Shown: positions 51,247 to 64,000 of the stretch, in pieces
Numbering within the stretch: position 1 is the stretch's first letter
Layout of the letters: every line of letters begins with the position of its first letter
Assembly (NCBI GenBank): GCA_008711295.1
Contig: VUYV01000004.1
Location: forward strand, 3,879,129-3,943,128
Length of the DNA: 64,000 nucleotides
From: Anarhynchus alexandrinus
Lineage: Eukaryota; Chordata; Aves; Charadriiformes; Charadriidae
Direction: 5' to 3'
The notes under the pieces: generated by a model
Told to the model about the DNA's origin: nothing
What the model saw: only the letters and a program-made list of their open reading frames with translations
The model's database searches: none
Program-made: the position numbers and the translations under genes

Positions 51247-54200
51247 TTGGAAATTGCCATATTGTTTTGTTGAGTAAATAGCCCTCATCTGCTCCCTTCG
51301 AAACTGTAACACATTCTACCACTTGGCTATTAGCAACAGCTGTAAAGATAACTCGCACAAACATACACTGGATGGTTTTGTCGGCGGTGATGAAAACACT
51401 ACGTACGTAGGAAGGGCTTACTGCTATCTGAATCATTCCAGCTCCCAGAACCGAGGAAAGGCAACATACCTCTGGAAAGATGGATTTTTATGCTCTAAAA
51501 TGAAATGCTTCCCATTGTGATATTGTAATGGGGCTATTTTGGTCTTGCTGTGCGCTCTCTGTTTACATTTATTACCTTACAGAATCCAATTATCGAAGTG
51601 AAGCTTATTCAAAATACATAGTGTGGTGATTAATTTAAATGCTACAGGGAAGCCAGGACTTGAGGGAGAAGCAGGTTCCAGCTAGTCAGCTCCCAGCACG
51701 GGCGGGAATTACCGAAGCTAATATACACATATGTCTCTATGCACATAAACAGCGTATGTAACATGTACTACTCCTATACGTGGCCTAGTGGTATTTTAGA
51801 TATTCCTGTTTACATCGTACCTATAAAAGGCAGAAATGGCTAAGGTTGTCCTAGAGCATTGCACAGGGTTTCTGTCGCTGATTTGTTTCTGCTGACATAT
51901 CGCAATACGAAGTATTTGTATTGCTTTGCGTGAAGGTTCTGGACGCAATCAACCGCTGTCCATCAAGTGCATTTCGCAAACGCGCTGTAGCTTTTGGAAA
52001 TCAAAGCCTGGCACTGTGACTTATCTTCCTCCTTTCACTGGTCAAATCGAGACACTGAATTCCAACCACAAAACTGTAACACAATGATATACTGTGAAGA
52101 CAGCCAGACTACAAATAAGTCTACGTATTGTTACCTACAGACATCTTTTAAATAGGTCTCTGCAGAGTCTTTTGTGGTTTTAAACTCTGCTCAGCATTTA
52201 ATAGCTTCTGCTTTAGTACTGCTATGAAGTATCTTTCAGGAGAAAAGAGCCACTGCAATTTTTCTTTTGACCAGTGTTTTGTAGGTTCTCAGAAGTGCTG
52301 TTTGGAGCACAAGGGGGTGCGAGCTCGGCTGCACCTTTCCAGCTGGGGCTAAAGCGGACTACAAGCCCCAGAGGTGGTCAGAGCCCCTAAATATGTGTCT
52401 TGCTCTCGGATTTACTCAGCAGCCAGGGCCTCCAGAGCACTCGCCAAAGACGAGGCCCCCTTTGCAGCGTGGCTCTGCAGCCATGGCTGTGCATCCCAGC
52501 TCCTCCCCGTTCGCAGTACCTGTCTCCCTAACGCACCCGTATACCGGTTTGCAGGAACTACCAAGGTAATTATATTGCCTTTCCTGATACACTGCGCTGT
52601 CAAAATACTACAAAAGGAGGGAAATATGCAAATCTTCAATCCCATTTTTTGCTAAAAGGTTTTGTGTTGGGTTTGTGGTTTTTTTCCTTAATTAAAGGTT
52701 GTATTTTCAGTAGCTCAGACCATTTCTGGTCCCAGTGAATCTGCTATTGATTTCCAAGAGAAAAGGTATTTGCAGCCTAATGTGCAGGGTGGAAATTGTT
52801 TATTGGACAGTAAATTTGTAAAAAAAAAAGAAAATAAAAGTAAATCGATCTTTAGGGGACAGGAAACATTCGTCAATTAGGACTGAACTTAGTGCAGTGT
52901 TTCATTCAAAAGAAGTGGAGTTGAAAGTTGAGAAAACATCAATGCATTTTATTTTTGATTGATCCAAACCAAGTTTTCTCCATATTTCCTTCCTGCACTA
53001 AGTACAAATCATCTGTTTCAGTTTGGAGCAATCTTTTCCACCTCCTGTGCTTTCTCCCGTTCCTGGCCAAGACTTGGTATGGTCACCAAACTGCAACCCC
53101 ACAGGGCACCCACGTTTGTCTGTGGCTACCAATTGTAACACTGTACAGAAATTATCTTATTTTCACCAGATACATGCTGGATTCACGCAGCTGGAACAGA
53201 GCAGAATGTGACATACTGCATATCACACATATACACGCGTGAAATGTATAAGCTTCTAATCTAGCAATTTCCTATTGCTAAATAATTCAAGTTGTTGACG
53301 GTTAACTCTAAAAGGTGGGTCAGTAAAAGCTAAATATCTAAATAGCTATGTCTTTATTTTGGCTTTTGTGTCTGGCTTTTTCCTAGCCTTTTCTACATTG
53401 GACTGTCTTACAGCTGCGCAAATATATGGCTTTTCTTGTCCTCAGAATGATTATTTTTTCCCCAAAGGACCCAGTGGAAGGAGCCCTTGGAATGTATGGG
53501 GGAGATTGTAACAGAATAGTGCTGTGATAACAGAGTTCAGTCTTTTTATTGTGTGCAGACAACATATTTAAGCATATTTTTTTTATACTGGAGCATGTGG
53601 GGTTTTGTTGTGGGTTGTTGGGGTTTTTTTAACACTGAGACCATGGGTATAGATTGAAACCCTCCTTGATCATTTCTCTTCTAATCATTGTGTTACAGCA
53701 CACACCGTTCTGTGAATGAAGCAGAGAGACATATAAAAGCTGCTTAAAAAAAATATCTTAATTTTAAAGAATATTCCCCCCTACAAAATTTTCATTGCCT
53801 GCATTTCCTCCTGTGCTGATGTATATTGGTCACCTTTGTCACTACTCAAGGCTCATTTGAAAAAAACATGGGACATACAAATGACAGTACCAATGACAGC
53901 TGTATAAAGAGCTAAATCTGTTTTTCATCCAGGCATACCATATTTTAAAATCATCCACCAAAAATAAGAAGAGCATGAAAATGTTTTTGGTTTTACCCTT
54001 TAGAATGTGACATAGATGTATTACATATTGCGGGAGCATTCATTATCCTGTATCTACTGAGATCCACTGCGGATAACCTGCATCCCATGCTTTAACGTTT
54101 GAACATTACTTGTGATGAAGCAGTTTATCTTGTTGTTTATGTCACACGAGGTTAGGAACTAGAACACTGTATTTATAATATTAGGTTGGGGATGGGGTTT

Positions 54201-54576
54201 CTTCTGTTTTGTTATAAACTAGTAAAAAAACCGCAAAGTACAAATGTGTTCCATTGCCATCTAAGTCCATTCTTTTTGTATGATTCAATGTATTTTTGTT
54301 GTTACTGACTGCAGCAAATGTACTGAATAAGAAATGCTCAAATGAATCTTTAAACAATCTCTTCCTGTCCTCGGTCTTTTGAAGCCTGAAAATCTTGCAG
54401 TTTATTTATGGGCTTGTATATAGCAGCTTTTGCGATATTTTTTTCAGGACAGCATCGTTTTGTCAATGGTATGAAATCTTAATTGAATGAGATGTGAGTT
54501 TTAAAATAGGTAATGTAGCAAGAATGACTTTGCCAGTAAGTAGTAAAACAATTCAGTTTTGTTGTTTTTCTCCCCA

Positions 54577-54582
54577 AATAAA
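54577..54582 (+). promoter_or_regulatory. Candidate distal polyadenylation signal AATAAA
   Basis: An exact AATAAA overlaps a second degenerate copy (AATAAATAAG) and is followed within 40 nt by T/G-rich sequence (tttgtatttgttcaaattgttc). It is a candidate end of a long 3' UTR of about 3.5 kb. Confidence 0.4.
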
Positions 54583-55000
54583 TAAGAAATCTTAATTTCC
54601 TAAAAGAACTTTGTATTTGTTCAAATTGTTCTTCTGACATGCATTATATACAACAGCATGACAATTTTGGCTCCCTGTGAGTACTATTGTTGTGATTAAG
54701 CAAGCAGAGCTTTACTCATATGAAAAGTCCTACTGTATGTGTCAGGTGTGCCTCAGAATACATTTTTGTATTAAAGTTTATATCCACAGAATATACTGAG
54801 GAAAGTCCTTCCCTCCCCTTTAAAAAAGGAGCCTATTTTATGAAGCAGCTGCTGCCGATTATTTCTTCTAACCCAACTATTCCAGCGACCTGGTCAAGGT
54901 CAGTTCCTAGGTGAAAAAATGACATTTATGGATATGACAGATTCTGTCTCAGACTTAGAGGGGAAACTTCTCATTCTACCAGATCGCTGAATATAGCTCT

Positions 55001-55121
55001 GTGTGTGTGTGTGTGTGTGTATATGTATGCATATATATTTATATACACACACTTATAGTTATACACACATACATATTTTATATATATAAATATATATATT
55101 AAAATAATATATATACACATC
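55001..55121. repeat. GT/AT microsatellite
   Basis: (GT)10 at 55001-55020 is followed by about 100 bases of mixed TA, ATAC and CACA repeats (atatgtatgcatatatattt, atatacacacac, tatatataaatatatatatt). The GTGTGTATAT side can pair with ATATACACAC about 25 bases downstream, so the locus could form a hairpin or Z-DNA. It lies in intergenic DNA beyond the probable ADGRD1 end. Confidence 0.9.
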
Positions 55122-55424
55122 TTTCAGAAGTCTCTTTCTATCACCACACCAGCATCTTCTTCTCCACTATTTTCTGTGGTTGAGGACAGAGAATTTGCTG
55201 GCTGGAAGAGGGGTGCACCAGCAACCACTGACTTTCCATGGCACTTTGTGCTCTCCTGCAGCCAAGTAGCTGTAGCAACGATCAACTGCCACCAACCATC
55301 CATGTTTTGGATGCCTGGGAGCGTAGATGGTCAGAAAGGAAGGTGTTCCCGAAATGCCCGGGGTTTTGTCATTGCTCTGCTGTTACCCTGGTGTATGACC
55401 ACCAGCAAGTAACTTTTCCTGACT

Positions 55425-55475
55425 ATCAGTTTATCCCATCAGTGAAATGAATCCCATCAGTTTATCCCATCAGTG
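55425..55475. repeat. Short tandem duplication, 31-bp period
   Basis: The 20-mer atcagtttatcccatcagtg occurs exactly at 55425-55444 and 55456-55475, with an 11-base spacer (aaatgaatccc), so it is a two-copy tandem repeat with a 31-base period. Confidence 0.85.
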
Positions 55476-56922
55476 TCACTCTATAGCAGGGCAACGGGTC
55501 ATAATAAAGGGTATTACCAAAATTGCAATTTTTTTTTTAAACTAATGCATTTTATATTTGAACTTTATTACTACTTCACTTTTATCTGAAAATGATAATG
55601 TAACTTCAGAAATTTTGCACCTCAGAGACCAAACACCTCCAAAAGCTTATCATCAGAGGGGTGCAAACCTGTAGATGACATGTTTTCAAGGTTAAAGCTA
55701 GTTCTCTTATGATTAATCGGCTGCCAGCTGCCTCCTCTGTGTTGCATAGCTGTGTAGATGTGGTGGTGTGATGATGGGAAGTTAAACAGGAGGGGAATTA
55801 TTTGATGAAAAATAACTAGAGCAATTATAGCCTGAAAAATTAAAGATTGGAATTTAGATGAGAAAGGTGTTTCATCATCTTTCAATACCCGTTACAAAGA
55901 AACCTTCCTTCCTTTGTATTCCTCCAAATCATGTAGCAAGGCAAAGATAAAGGAATGCTTTCTTGCTATTCTGTGAAACGTAGAAGGTATTTTTAACATT
56001 TATCATTCATGACAGAATAATAAATTAGATAATTTTGGCACTGGTTTACATCATGCTTGCCTTTAAAAATATTTTCATTATATCTGTGTTATGCTTGGAT
56101 GACTCAGTGTAGTATGTCATGGATAGTTATTGCTATAATTGCCCTTGTTCACACAATTTTCTTTCTCAATAATCCCATATGTTCTTGGAATTCCGAGGCC
56201 ATATTTCATCTTGTCAAGGGTGATTACAACACTAAATGTACCACTGACATCAGCATCTTCACCAGGTACTGACACATGACAGGAATATCGAGTCATAAGG
56301 GTGGCTTTTAAGCACTGTTCAGTGCATTTTTTTACCAAACAGCTTCCTTGGCCAGATGCTAATTTGCTAAGGGTGATTCCCAATAGAGCAGTTCCAGGCT
56401 GTCTAATTTACCAAAAGCAACCGAAGTTTTCTCTCCCCCTGTTATTTTCTGTTGTTACTGTAGAGGAGCAGGCTTGACCGGGCACTGAATGCGTTCCTTT
56501 AAGCATTCTCCAAGCTAAGCATTTGCTTATCTCTACTTATGAACATAGAATAACGCATAAAGCAGTTCAAGCCAAAAAAAATAAAAATAATTGAAGCACA
56601 ATGAGCAACTCTGTCACTGCAAAAGCCTTAAGTTTTAGTTTGTGCTCATAATATTCTGGAGGAAAATGCACAATAAAACAAAACTAAATTTTTACCCTCC
56701 GGAACTGTCTCAAAGTAAGTAGCAAAGATTGAATACTCCTTGGAAAATCTGGGCCTTATATAGTAGGATTTTGACAACTTATAATTCATATTATGTTGAC
56801 TATAGCATGTCTCCTTCTGGCATTTTTGTTTCAGATTCTGCACAGGTCAACTAAATGTGAGCACATCTTCTCACTTAGCCAGTCATGTACCACTAATTTG
56901 TCACATTTTACCATCTCCAAAC

Positions 56923-56951
56923 GAAAAAAAAGAAGGGGGGGAGGGGAGGAA
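56923..56951. repeat. Polypurine tract, A-run followed by G-runs
   Basis: An uninterrupted purine stretch (gaaaaaaaagaa, then seven Gs, A, four Gs, A, GG). It lies in the gene-free 3' flank. Confidence 0.75.
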
Positions 56952-59900
56952 TATGTTCAGAGAGGAAAAAGGGCAAAGCTCAGGCCTCATACTGACCCGT
57001 GGCTCTTTCAAACTCTCTGCTGACAACTGCGTGGGAGGCTTTAGGATCTGAAGCTTAGCATCTGTCAATATTTGTGCAGACGGCTTTCTGCAGCAGCAGC
57101 AAAGAGCATAATTATAAAAGAAAGTATCTGTGGACTATATTTCACAATTGGTGAGCTGAATATTGTGCATTTAGATTGTATAATATGCATTAAAATCTCA
57201 GAGTGTAGTCAATAGAATACACTGCAAGTTTACCTATCAACCCCATGATGGGATATTTTTCAGTCTTATGTTTTTATATGCCTAAAAGGCTGCTCAGTAT
57301 TGCCTGCTCATAACAGCAAGCCAACATACAGCATGCAAAAGGTCTCCCAGACTATCCGTTATTTGATGACATTATAAATAATTTCTTATACCTTCAAACT
57401 AAGGGGATATCAAAACTAGTGGCTGATTATCAGCTGTCAAAAAAAATGAGTTTAATGTTGGGAGCTCTCTAAGCAGCTTGCCTGAGCCTTAACTGCTCAT
57501 CAGTTGTTAGGAACAGTGTTCATTAACAGCCTGAAGAAGAAAAGTTAATTAAAGATGTCAAAACTTCTGTGTAGGGCCAATGGTACTGAGAGAAGTATCA
57601 CCAGTCAGAAGATGTACATTGTGTGGAGAAGAAAATAGTTTGAGTAAAGTGTTGATAACACCAGCAACCAGTAATTGACTAAATCATGCTCGTGTGAAAG
57701 AGCCATCTCTGAGGACCACAATGAGTTGATCGGTGCTCTGGAAATACCTGGAATATTCATCTTTTGAATATGGTGGTTATACACACACGCACGAACCTCT
57801 ACTATTCAAAACTTTATTCTGTTCGGATACACCCATCAGCTTCAGTGGGTCTTTGCAGCAAAGGCTGCTGGGGAAAGCATTGCGCTGCTTTAACTTGCCC
57901 TGACCAGCTGGGGAGGCTCTGATGGTGGATGCAGCTCCCCACAATACCTTCCCACAACCACTTTGATCAAACTCTGACGCACCGACCACCCACGCGTGGG
58001 CAGCAGATCCTGTATAAGTGCAGACATTCCCACCGACCTCCAAGTGCCCTGTGCCAGCAAGAATGTGGTACAGCGAAGTACCACCCAGTGTTACTCACCA
58101 AGAGCCCCTGAGCATCACAGCTGCTCTATCTAAGGTCAGCACAAAACTGCCCAAGACTTTCCTGCTGTCCGTCCTGGACAGCATTCAGCAGCACCCGAAG
58201 AGAGTCGCTGCAGCACGCTGCATTGCCAGGCGTGCACGAGCAGCGACGCAGGGCAAGACAGGCAAGGTCAGACAGTGACCCCCCACATTTGTATCAGGAA
58301 ATGCTTCATCATTACCTCATTAAACGTGCACTCCTCATGTGCAGAGCTGTGTTTTTATTCACTGCATGTGCATTGTATGTATTATATTGCCTGTATTGTC
58401 CTTTTTTCTGTTGCTGTTTATATCACCTTCAGGAGCGACCCTCCAACAGTTAAAAATAGAGATTGCCCCACGGTAGATGGAATATGCATCACTTCTTACA
58501 TTTTACAGGGAAGAGCACAGCATTTCATTCTACAGCACCACTGCAGAGCCAGGATATATTACATGCGTTATACCTCCTCTCTGCCACAGTGTAGTTGCTG
58601 CTTCTTTCCATAATAATGCCAAGGAACTTCCTCTCTCTCAAACCCATTAAGGAAAATGAATAATCACAGAAAAAGTCATGTCAATGCATTTATCACAGAC
58701 AAAAAGCCACACGAGTGAAGCAGCGTGGTCTTTTCTTTTTTTCCATTAGGGGAGCAGGAATCACCCGGAGTGTCACAAATCTGGATTTCTGTATTCTGTT
58801 CTATAATGCAGCTGGAAAAAATGTGTGAAAGCCACTCTCTGTTTGGCTGAAGGGTCTCCAGTGTACAAGACATTTCTGTCAAAATCAGTTATTATTTACA
58901 CTTACTGAATTGCTTGCCTCAGACACTCAATACAGGATACATTTGTGCTGCAAAACAAAATAACTCATGCTGTGCTCTCCCATCTTACGAGCAGAGCTTA
59001 TTTGGCTCAGAGTAGCCACTCAGGAGGATTTCAGCGGACAGGAAAGGGTAACATTTGCGCCATGACTTCAGGAAAGTCACTTCTATGAGTAACTCCTCTT
59101 TGAATCCACAGCAGGTAAAATCAAAGGAACTTTGGAAATCAAACTTATTTTCTAGACTATCAACAGAGTAGACCTATGAAAGGAGCCGACAGTTCAATCC
59201 CAGGCACGGAAGATCCTGGAGTCCGGCCCGCGCTGCCTTGTGCAGTTACAGCTCTGCTCTGGGGCTCAGACTGGGATGACAGCAACGCACAGATGTCTGC
59301 CAGAAGGCCCCACAAAAGCTGGCACACCAAGAAGGACTTGCCTAAGGCTAGTGGAAGAAAGCGTGAGGCAAGGAAAACATCCTTAGTCCTGCTTCCTGCA
59401 AGCACAGCAGCCTTGTGTTCAGGCTGAAGGAAAGCTCCCCACCCCGAAGGGGCTGCCCAGCCCTGACGCGGCGCCGGGTGCCTGCTCTCCTGCAGCAGCA
59501 CAAGTGCTGGAGCATCCCTCGCTCACCTGCACCCTGCACACTGCTCTGCTCTCCTCGTCTTTCAACCGCCAAAATCCTTCTGCAGAGCTCATGTGTGTGC
59601 ACAGAGCAAACCGTACAATATCAGACTGTCTTTCCCCTGTAACTGTTACATTTGCCATAACTCGTGATGACAAACAACAAAACATTTTGTAGAGCAACTT
59701 TTAATAACGTCTTCCCATTAAGAAAATGTTTGGTCCTATGAACACCTAACTGTTCTTTCTGCAAGAAAAATACAGTCCCTCCTGAATGTGCATCAGTACA
59801 ATAATTTAACATGGAAAGAAAGATCAGATAATTTTCTTCCTACATATCAAAGCTCTGCATTTAATAGAGCTATTTTTCAGATAACGGCCTCAGTAATGGC

Positions 59901-62900
59901 ACTACAAGAAATGCTCATTGGGAAGCTCAAAACAGCTAAACTCTAGTTTCCTTCTGTGTACTATAATTTGTGAAACATTGTACTTTCCAAGATGAGAAAG
60001 TAAAAACTTAGAGATTCAGTTTAAGGAGGAAAAAAAAAACCAACCACAAACAAACAACATCCACCATCCCTCCCCCACCACCCGAAAATAGAAAACTGCC
60101 ACGCAAAACGAGTGATACAAAGGCAGGCTGCAGCCTTATTCTTTGTTTGGGCCAAGGGCGATAGACAGCAACTCACTTTGCTCTGTGGAAGTGATGTACA
60201 AGGTATCACTGAATGTACACATCTTCAAACTCTCCCTGGTTACCAGCGCAGTAGGAGCCTGGCGAAAAATCTCTGCTTTCAGTCAGGAAACATCCCTGCA
60301 GAACTGGCGGGACACAGAGGGTCTGCTGATGGGTCAGAGTGCACATTAACCCCATCCTCGAAGGCACGGAGACACCTGCCTGCGAGGGGCAGGGGTGACG
60401 GGGAGCGCCAAAAGGAGCAATATTTACTCTTCTGCTAAATAAGAAATTCCCATAAACCACAGTAGAGTTGGTCACCTGCTGTCATGGCCAAAACTAGTTA
60501 TTCCTTCAGGTTATTCCTGCCAGAAAACAATAAAATTCTTGTACATAAGAGTGACACAAAATCATAATAGCACATCATCTGTATAACCAATACCTCTGCT
60601 TCTGTCTGCATAAGATGCCAGCACTCTATCTTCCATACTGTAACTGTTTCTGAAGCTATTTTATTTCTACCAGTAATACAGTTTCAGTCAAATGGAGATC
60701 TCCTGCCCACTGCTGACTTTGAGTGAGCTGAAAAGTATAAAAAACATGTAAACTGTGTCTCTTTGTGCCAAAAAAGTTGCAACCCATGTTAAACCACCCT
60801 TGTTGAAGCAGCCTTCAGGAGTGAGTGCCGCTAAAGACCTCGTAGCTTGATAGTTGTTTGAGGACTGGGAAGCTTTGTAGAAAGAGAAGCTGAAAGGTTT
60901 GGGGTGTTTCACCTTACTTCAACGTTCCTCATAGCTACATTAATTACTGTCCTTAGGTCTGTATGATTTCTCTGCAGAGCATGAGGGCTGGACCAGAGCT
61001 ATGGCCCCTTGTTTTAATTGCACAAAGGGACAGCATCCTGGTTTTGAGCAATTTGAACCCTAAATTTCTAATCTGACCATTAGTTGCAAACATTTTTTTA
61101 ATCCTTATTGCATTTTCAGTTTGAATTGTATTTTTAGTTCATGACATTTAAAAATAAACATATTTTAAAGTCCCAAATTTCAGTTATTGATCTCATTTAT
61201 TTGGCAATTAACATTCTTTGCAAAGTGCGTCACTACCTCCCACAATGCTTTAAGAACTTTTTTTTTTTAGTCACTCCCCAAACTCTTCTGTTTCCCTTAT
61301 CTGGCCTTAGCTATTCAAGTGGAGCCAGAGCAGATGTCATAAACTATAGCCATTTATCTCCTACATGGTCTACAGGTACTGCTGCTTTTGCAGCATTCAT
61401 TTTGAGACTGGCATAGGGAAGAGGTTATGCTACCTCCACTTCTACCTTCTGCTTTTTCTTCCTACAGATGGTCGGTTTCATACAATGAAATTAATTACAA
61501 GTCAAACTGTATTTTTCTAGGATGTGTGAGGCAGCTGGTCTCTGTTTATGGTAATCAAATACATTCACGGGTCTTGTTCTCTTCTTCATTCTTTCAAGCT
61601 GGTTACTTCCCTTCCCATAAATACCTCTTCAGTTTATTTAACTCCTCGGGCATGTCTTACTTGGTCTTGCCAGCACTTACATCAGACACTGTAAATGTTC
61701 ATTTCTGCAATGCCTACATTTCACTTTTTCCCTTTAACATTTGCATCTGGCATTGCTCTGCCTGGCTGGGGGGACTGAGGGTATGTGATAAAGAGAAACT
61801 TGTGCTATCTATAAAGCCCAGGTGGTAAGTGGCTTATTTGTAAACACTCATTTACAGAAATCCATACTTGGCCCAGAGCTTTCTGAAAACACCCTCTCCA
61901 TGAGCCCAGACGGCTCTGTGAAGTAGATCTTGAAGTGCTGTGAATTGGTGTCAATTAAATTACGGCAACTCGTGCCACCTGAGGGCCGGTCTCCGGCTGA
62001 CTTCTCTAGCAGCTAATAACCCACTGCAGCCCTGCGGAGGGCTTTGATTCGGCTCCTTCCCTCCCCTCTCTGCTTTCTGCCCGCCCTGCTCCCTTCTGGG
62101 CTGGCTTGGCGTTTTGATAGGCAGCTGCTGCCGCTGGCTGAACATCACCTCTCGGTGCTTTACTTGCTTTTCTGTTTTGAATTGGGCATAGGATGGATGT
62201 TGGGGCTCTGAAGATACCAGTTTCTGTGGAACGTATTTCTTCCATACAGATAGATCATGGGCACAAACTTATAAGTAGCTGGTTTGAATTTATTAAAACT
62301 AGTTCTCTAACAATAATTAATATTGCAAAAATCATGCTTTGCCCCAGAAGCCCTTTGTAAGCAGGAGCACAGAAAGGCCAATTACTGGGTGCAGTTCTCT
62401 GCGCCACGTGATGGGCACAGGCAAAGGAAGATTAATAGACTCCCATAATGAAGGTTATTATTTCCCCCTTTATCGTTCAAAAACCAGAGGAGCACTGTGG
62501 GAATGTGGCCTCATCCAGGCCCTGTTCTACATCCTTGAATTGAAGCAGGCTCTGCTTGGATGCTTCTTGCCACTGCTCTCCAGCTCAATTTCTCTCTCTG
62601 CTATCTCATAGTCTGCAAGGGTGCAGCAAAATAAGGATTTATTTGAAGCAGAAAACCATTGATTCCGAGATTCATGACATCTGGATTTACCCTGCCTCAC
62701 ATACGCACAGCTGTAATTTTCTGCATTTCCATCCAAGTCACAGAACATGCTCAGCTGCCAGTGAGAACAGAGGGGCTGCTCCCCAAGTCCGCCTTGCTCT
62801 AACAGCAGGTCAGCAGTCTCCATGGCAACCCAAACTGGGAGCAGCACTTAAAATCGATCTTATTAATAAATTCATTGGCATTCAAGAGAAATATAAAGAG

Positions 62901-62915
62901 GCCCCTTATTGAAGG

Positions 62916-62940
62916 TTATGTCAGGGCTCCTCTGACATAA
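62916..62940. repeat. Perfect 9-bp inverted repeat
   Basis: Arms ttatgtcag (62916-62924) and ctgacataa (62932-62940) are exact reverse complements around a 7-base loop ggctcct. A DNA or RNA hairpin is possible, but no T-run or other context points to a function. Confidence 0.6.
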
Positions 62941-63838
62941 GCTGCCAGAAAAGCATCTTTTAATTAGCAGCTTGCCCCAGGCCAGCAATGCCCCACCTCC
63001 TACCACCGGTTGTACTCGATTGCCTCCAACTGCTACCAGAGACCACGACTTTCCTGGTCTCACGTTAGTCCTCCGTGGGCCCCAGTCAATAAGGAATTAA
63101 GTTGCACTGTTCTAGGAGCCGAGGTACCATAACAATAAGCATGACAGAAATGCCTTGATGGATGTACTGGCTGATGAATGCAGTAAAAGCCATCACATCT
63201 CAATCAAAAATTCATTCACTTCCCTTTAGCAATTGAGGAGATATCAGGAGATTTAATGACAGACCAGTAAACTGTGCCCTAATCTGTGTAAAGTATTCTC
63301 TTGAGCAGTTTTGTGTGCAGTATTTACAGTACTTACTTGCTATTCATTATTATTATTATAAATACAAATAATACTGTTGATGACAGTAGCGTTTAGGGGC
63401 TAGCAAGAAACAAGGCTGCATAAACACAAAGGAACAGCTGCTCTCGGCACTGGTAAGCAGGATGGATGTGGAAGGGCAGCACACAAACTCAGGGGACAAT
63501 AAACAGTAAAAGCTGAGTTTACTCACTGGGCCTTGTGCTGGCACTGTGATTAGCAAGCGGAGTTTCTGGAAGTGGCTCTATAACCTATTGCTATTAATTG
63601 CAAATATTTATCCAATGGAAGTGTCTAAAGGCCAGAATAAAAACCAGACACCCGTGGTATTGGTGGTTCTACCTACTCTTAAACTTTTGGGGTCATTTTC
63701 CAAAGGAGTATATAGTCTAAAGGGATGTTCACACTGCCACAAGAGATGGAAAAGGTGACAGGAATCCAGAGCAATAGCATAAAGACTTTTCTTCATTCAG
63801 CATGTTAATGATATTGTTTGAAAGAAAGAGGTTTTTTT

Positions 63839-63864
63839 GGGGGGGGGGGGGGGGNGGGGGGGGG
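63839..63864. repeat. G homopolymer interrupted by an N
   Basis: 26 bases of G with a single N at 63855, preceded by a run of seven Ts. A run of this length is hard to sequence, so the true length is uncertain. If real, it could form a G-quadruplex. Confidence 0.85.
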
Positions 63865-64000
63865 CAAGAAATAATCATTTACTAAAACATAGTAAAGAAA
63901 TGAAATTAACCTACTGCCTAGGAAGCCCTTTTCAAAGCACGACCAAGATGACAGACTCCACATAATGTTTCAGTTTGTGTAATTATAAGGCAACTATGAA

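Larger units (their letters stand above)
51123..54600 (+). other. ADGRD1: ADGRD1 3' UTR, extent uncertain
   Basis: The 3' UTR starts after the TGA. A canonical AATAAA at 51241-51246 would give a very short UTR of about 140-150 nt. Further AATAAA hexamers occur at 52833-52838 (in an A-rich run) and 54577-54582. The AT-rich, repeat-free sequence up to 54.6 kb reads like UTR (for example the 54240-54600 stretch), so a long form of about 3.5 kb is plausible. The end given here is an inference; only transcript data can fix it. Confidence 0.45.
54601..64000. other. 3' flank of ADGRD1, no gene recognised
   Basis: No exon with convincing splice sites and no coding homology was recognised on either strand in these 9.4 kb. 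It holds the microsatellite at 55001-55121, the small duplication at 55425-55475, a polypurine tract, a moderately GC-rich stretch at about 59200-59520, a hairpin at 62916-62940 and the G-run at 63839. In human the next gene beyond ADGRD1 is distant (from memory), which fits a long intergenic region here. Confidence 0.65.

Noticed and set aside
51323..51520. A 65-residue open frame just after the ADGRD1 stop codon
   Set aside because: It lies in the 3' UTR, in a different context from the receptor frame, and shows no recognisable domain.
59160..59697. Several overlapping frames in a GC-richer intergenic stretch, considered as a new gene
   Set aside because: Frames occur on both strands with no homology. 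CpG density is only modest and no splice structure is evident.
61427..61828. The longest simple open frame in the 3' flank (133 residues)
   Set aside because: The composition is like translated AT-rich intergenic DNA, with no domain or family resemblance, and this length is expected by chance in 64 kb.
1..64000. Prokaryotic-type features: CRISPR arrays, operons, phage or defence systems
   Set aside because: The window is vertebrate nuclear DNA with spliced exons and LINEs. No regularly spaced direct repeats or dense bacterial coding were found.

Overview
The window is nuclear DNA of a bird (or close sauropsid). It is AT-rich and intron-rich, has no bacterial-style gene packing, and carries fragments of CR1 LINEs whose 3' ends show the avian ATTCTATGA-type termini. 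I could not determine the species.

One protein-coding gene is supported. It is the 3' half of an adhesion G protein-coupled receptor on the + strand, recognised as ADGRD1 (GPR133). Nine coding exons run from 2566 to the stop codon at 51120-51122. Spliced, they give 282 complete codons in one frame plus one leading base: intracellular loop 1, TM2 to TM7 and the cytoplasmic tail. All eight internal introns are GT-AG and the phases match at every junction. TM1, the GPS/GAIN cleavage module and the large extracellular N-terminus are encoded upstream, outside the window. Bases 1-2565 are the end of the preceding intron.

Layout: 1-2565 intron; 2566-17188 exons for TM2 to TM5; 17189-24840 intron; 24841-24932 exon for the end of TM5 and ICL3; 24933-46321 a 21.4 kb intron holding a CpG-rich patch, CR1 relics and a small duplication next to an N; 46322-51122 exons for TM6, TM7 and the tail; 51123 onward the 3' UTR, then about 9-12 kb of apparently gene-free DNA with a GT/AT microsatellite and a G-homopolymer containing an N.

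The mobile-element content is low: two clear avian CR1 3' ends, one short CR1 terminus, and three older, strongly diverged CR1-like relics. No tRNA, rRNA, CRISPR array or second coding gene was seen. I found no convincing new biological system. The items most worth checking are the intronic CpG patch, the frame-neutral small exons covering TM7 and the tail, and the two likely assembly problems.
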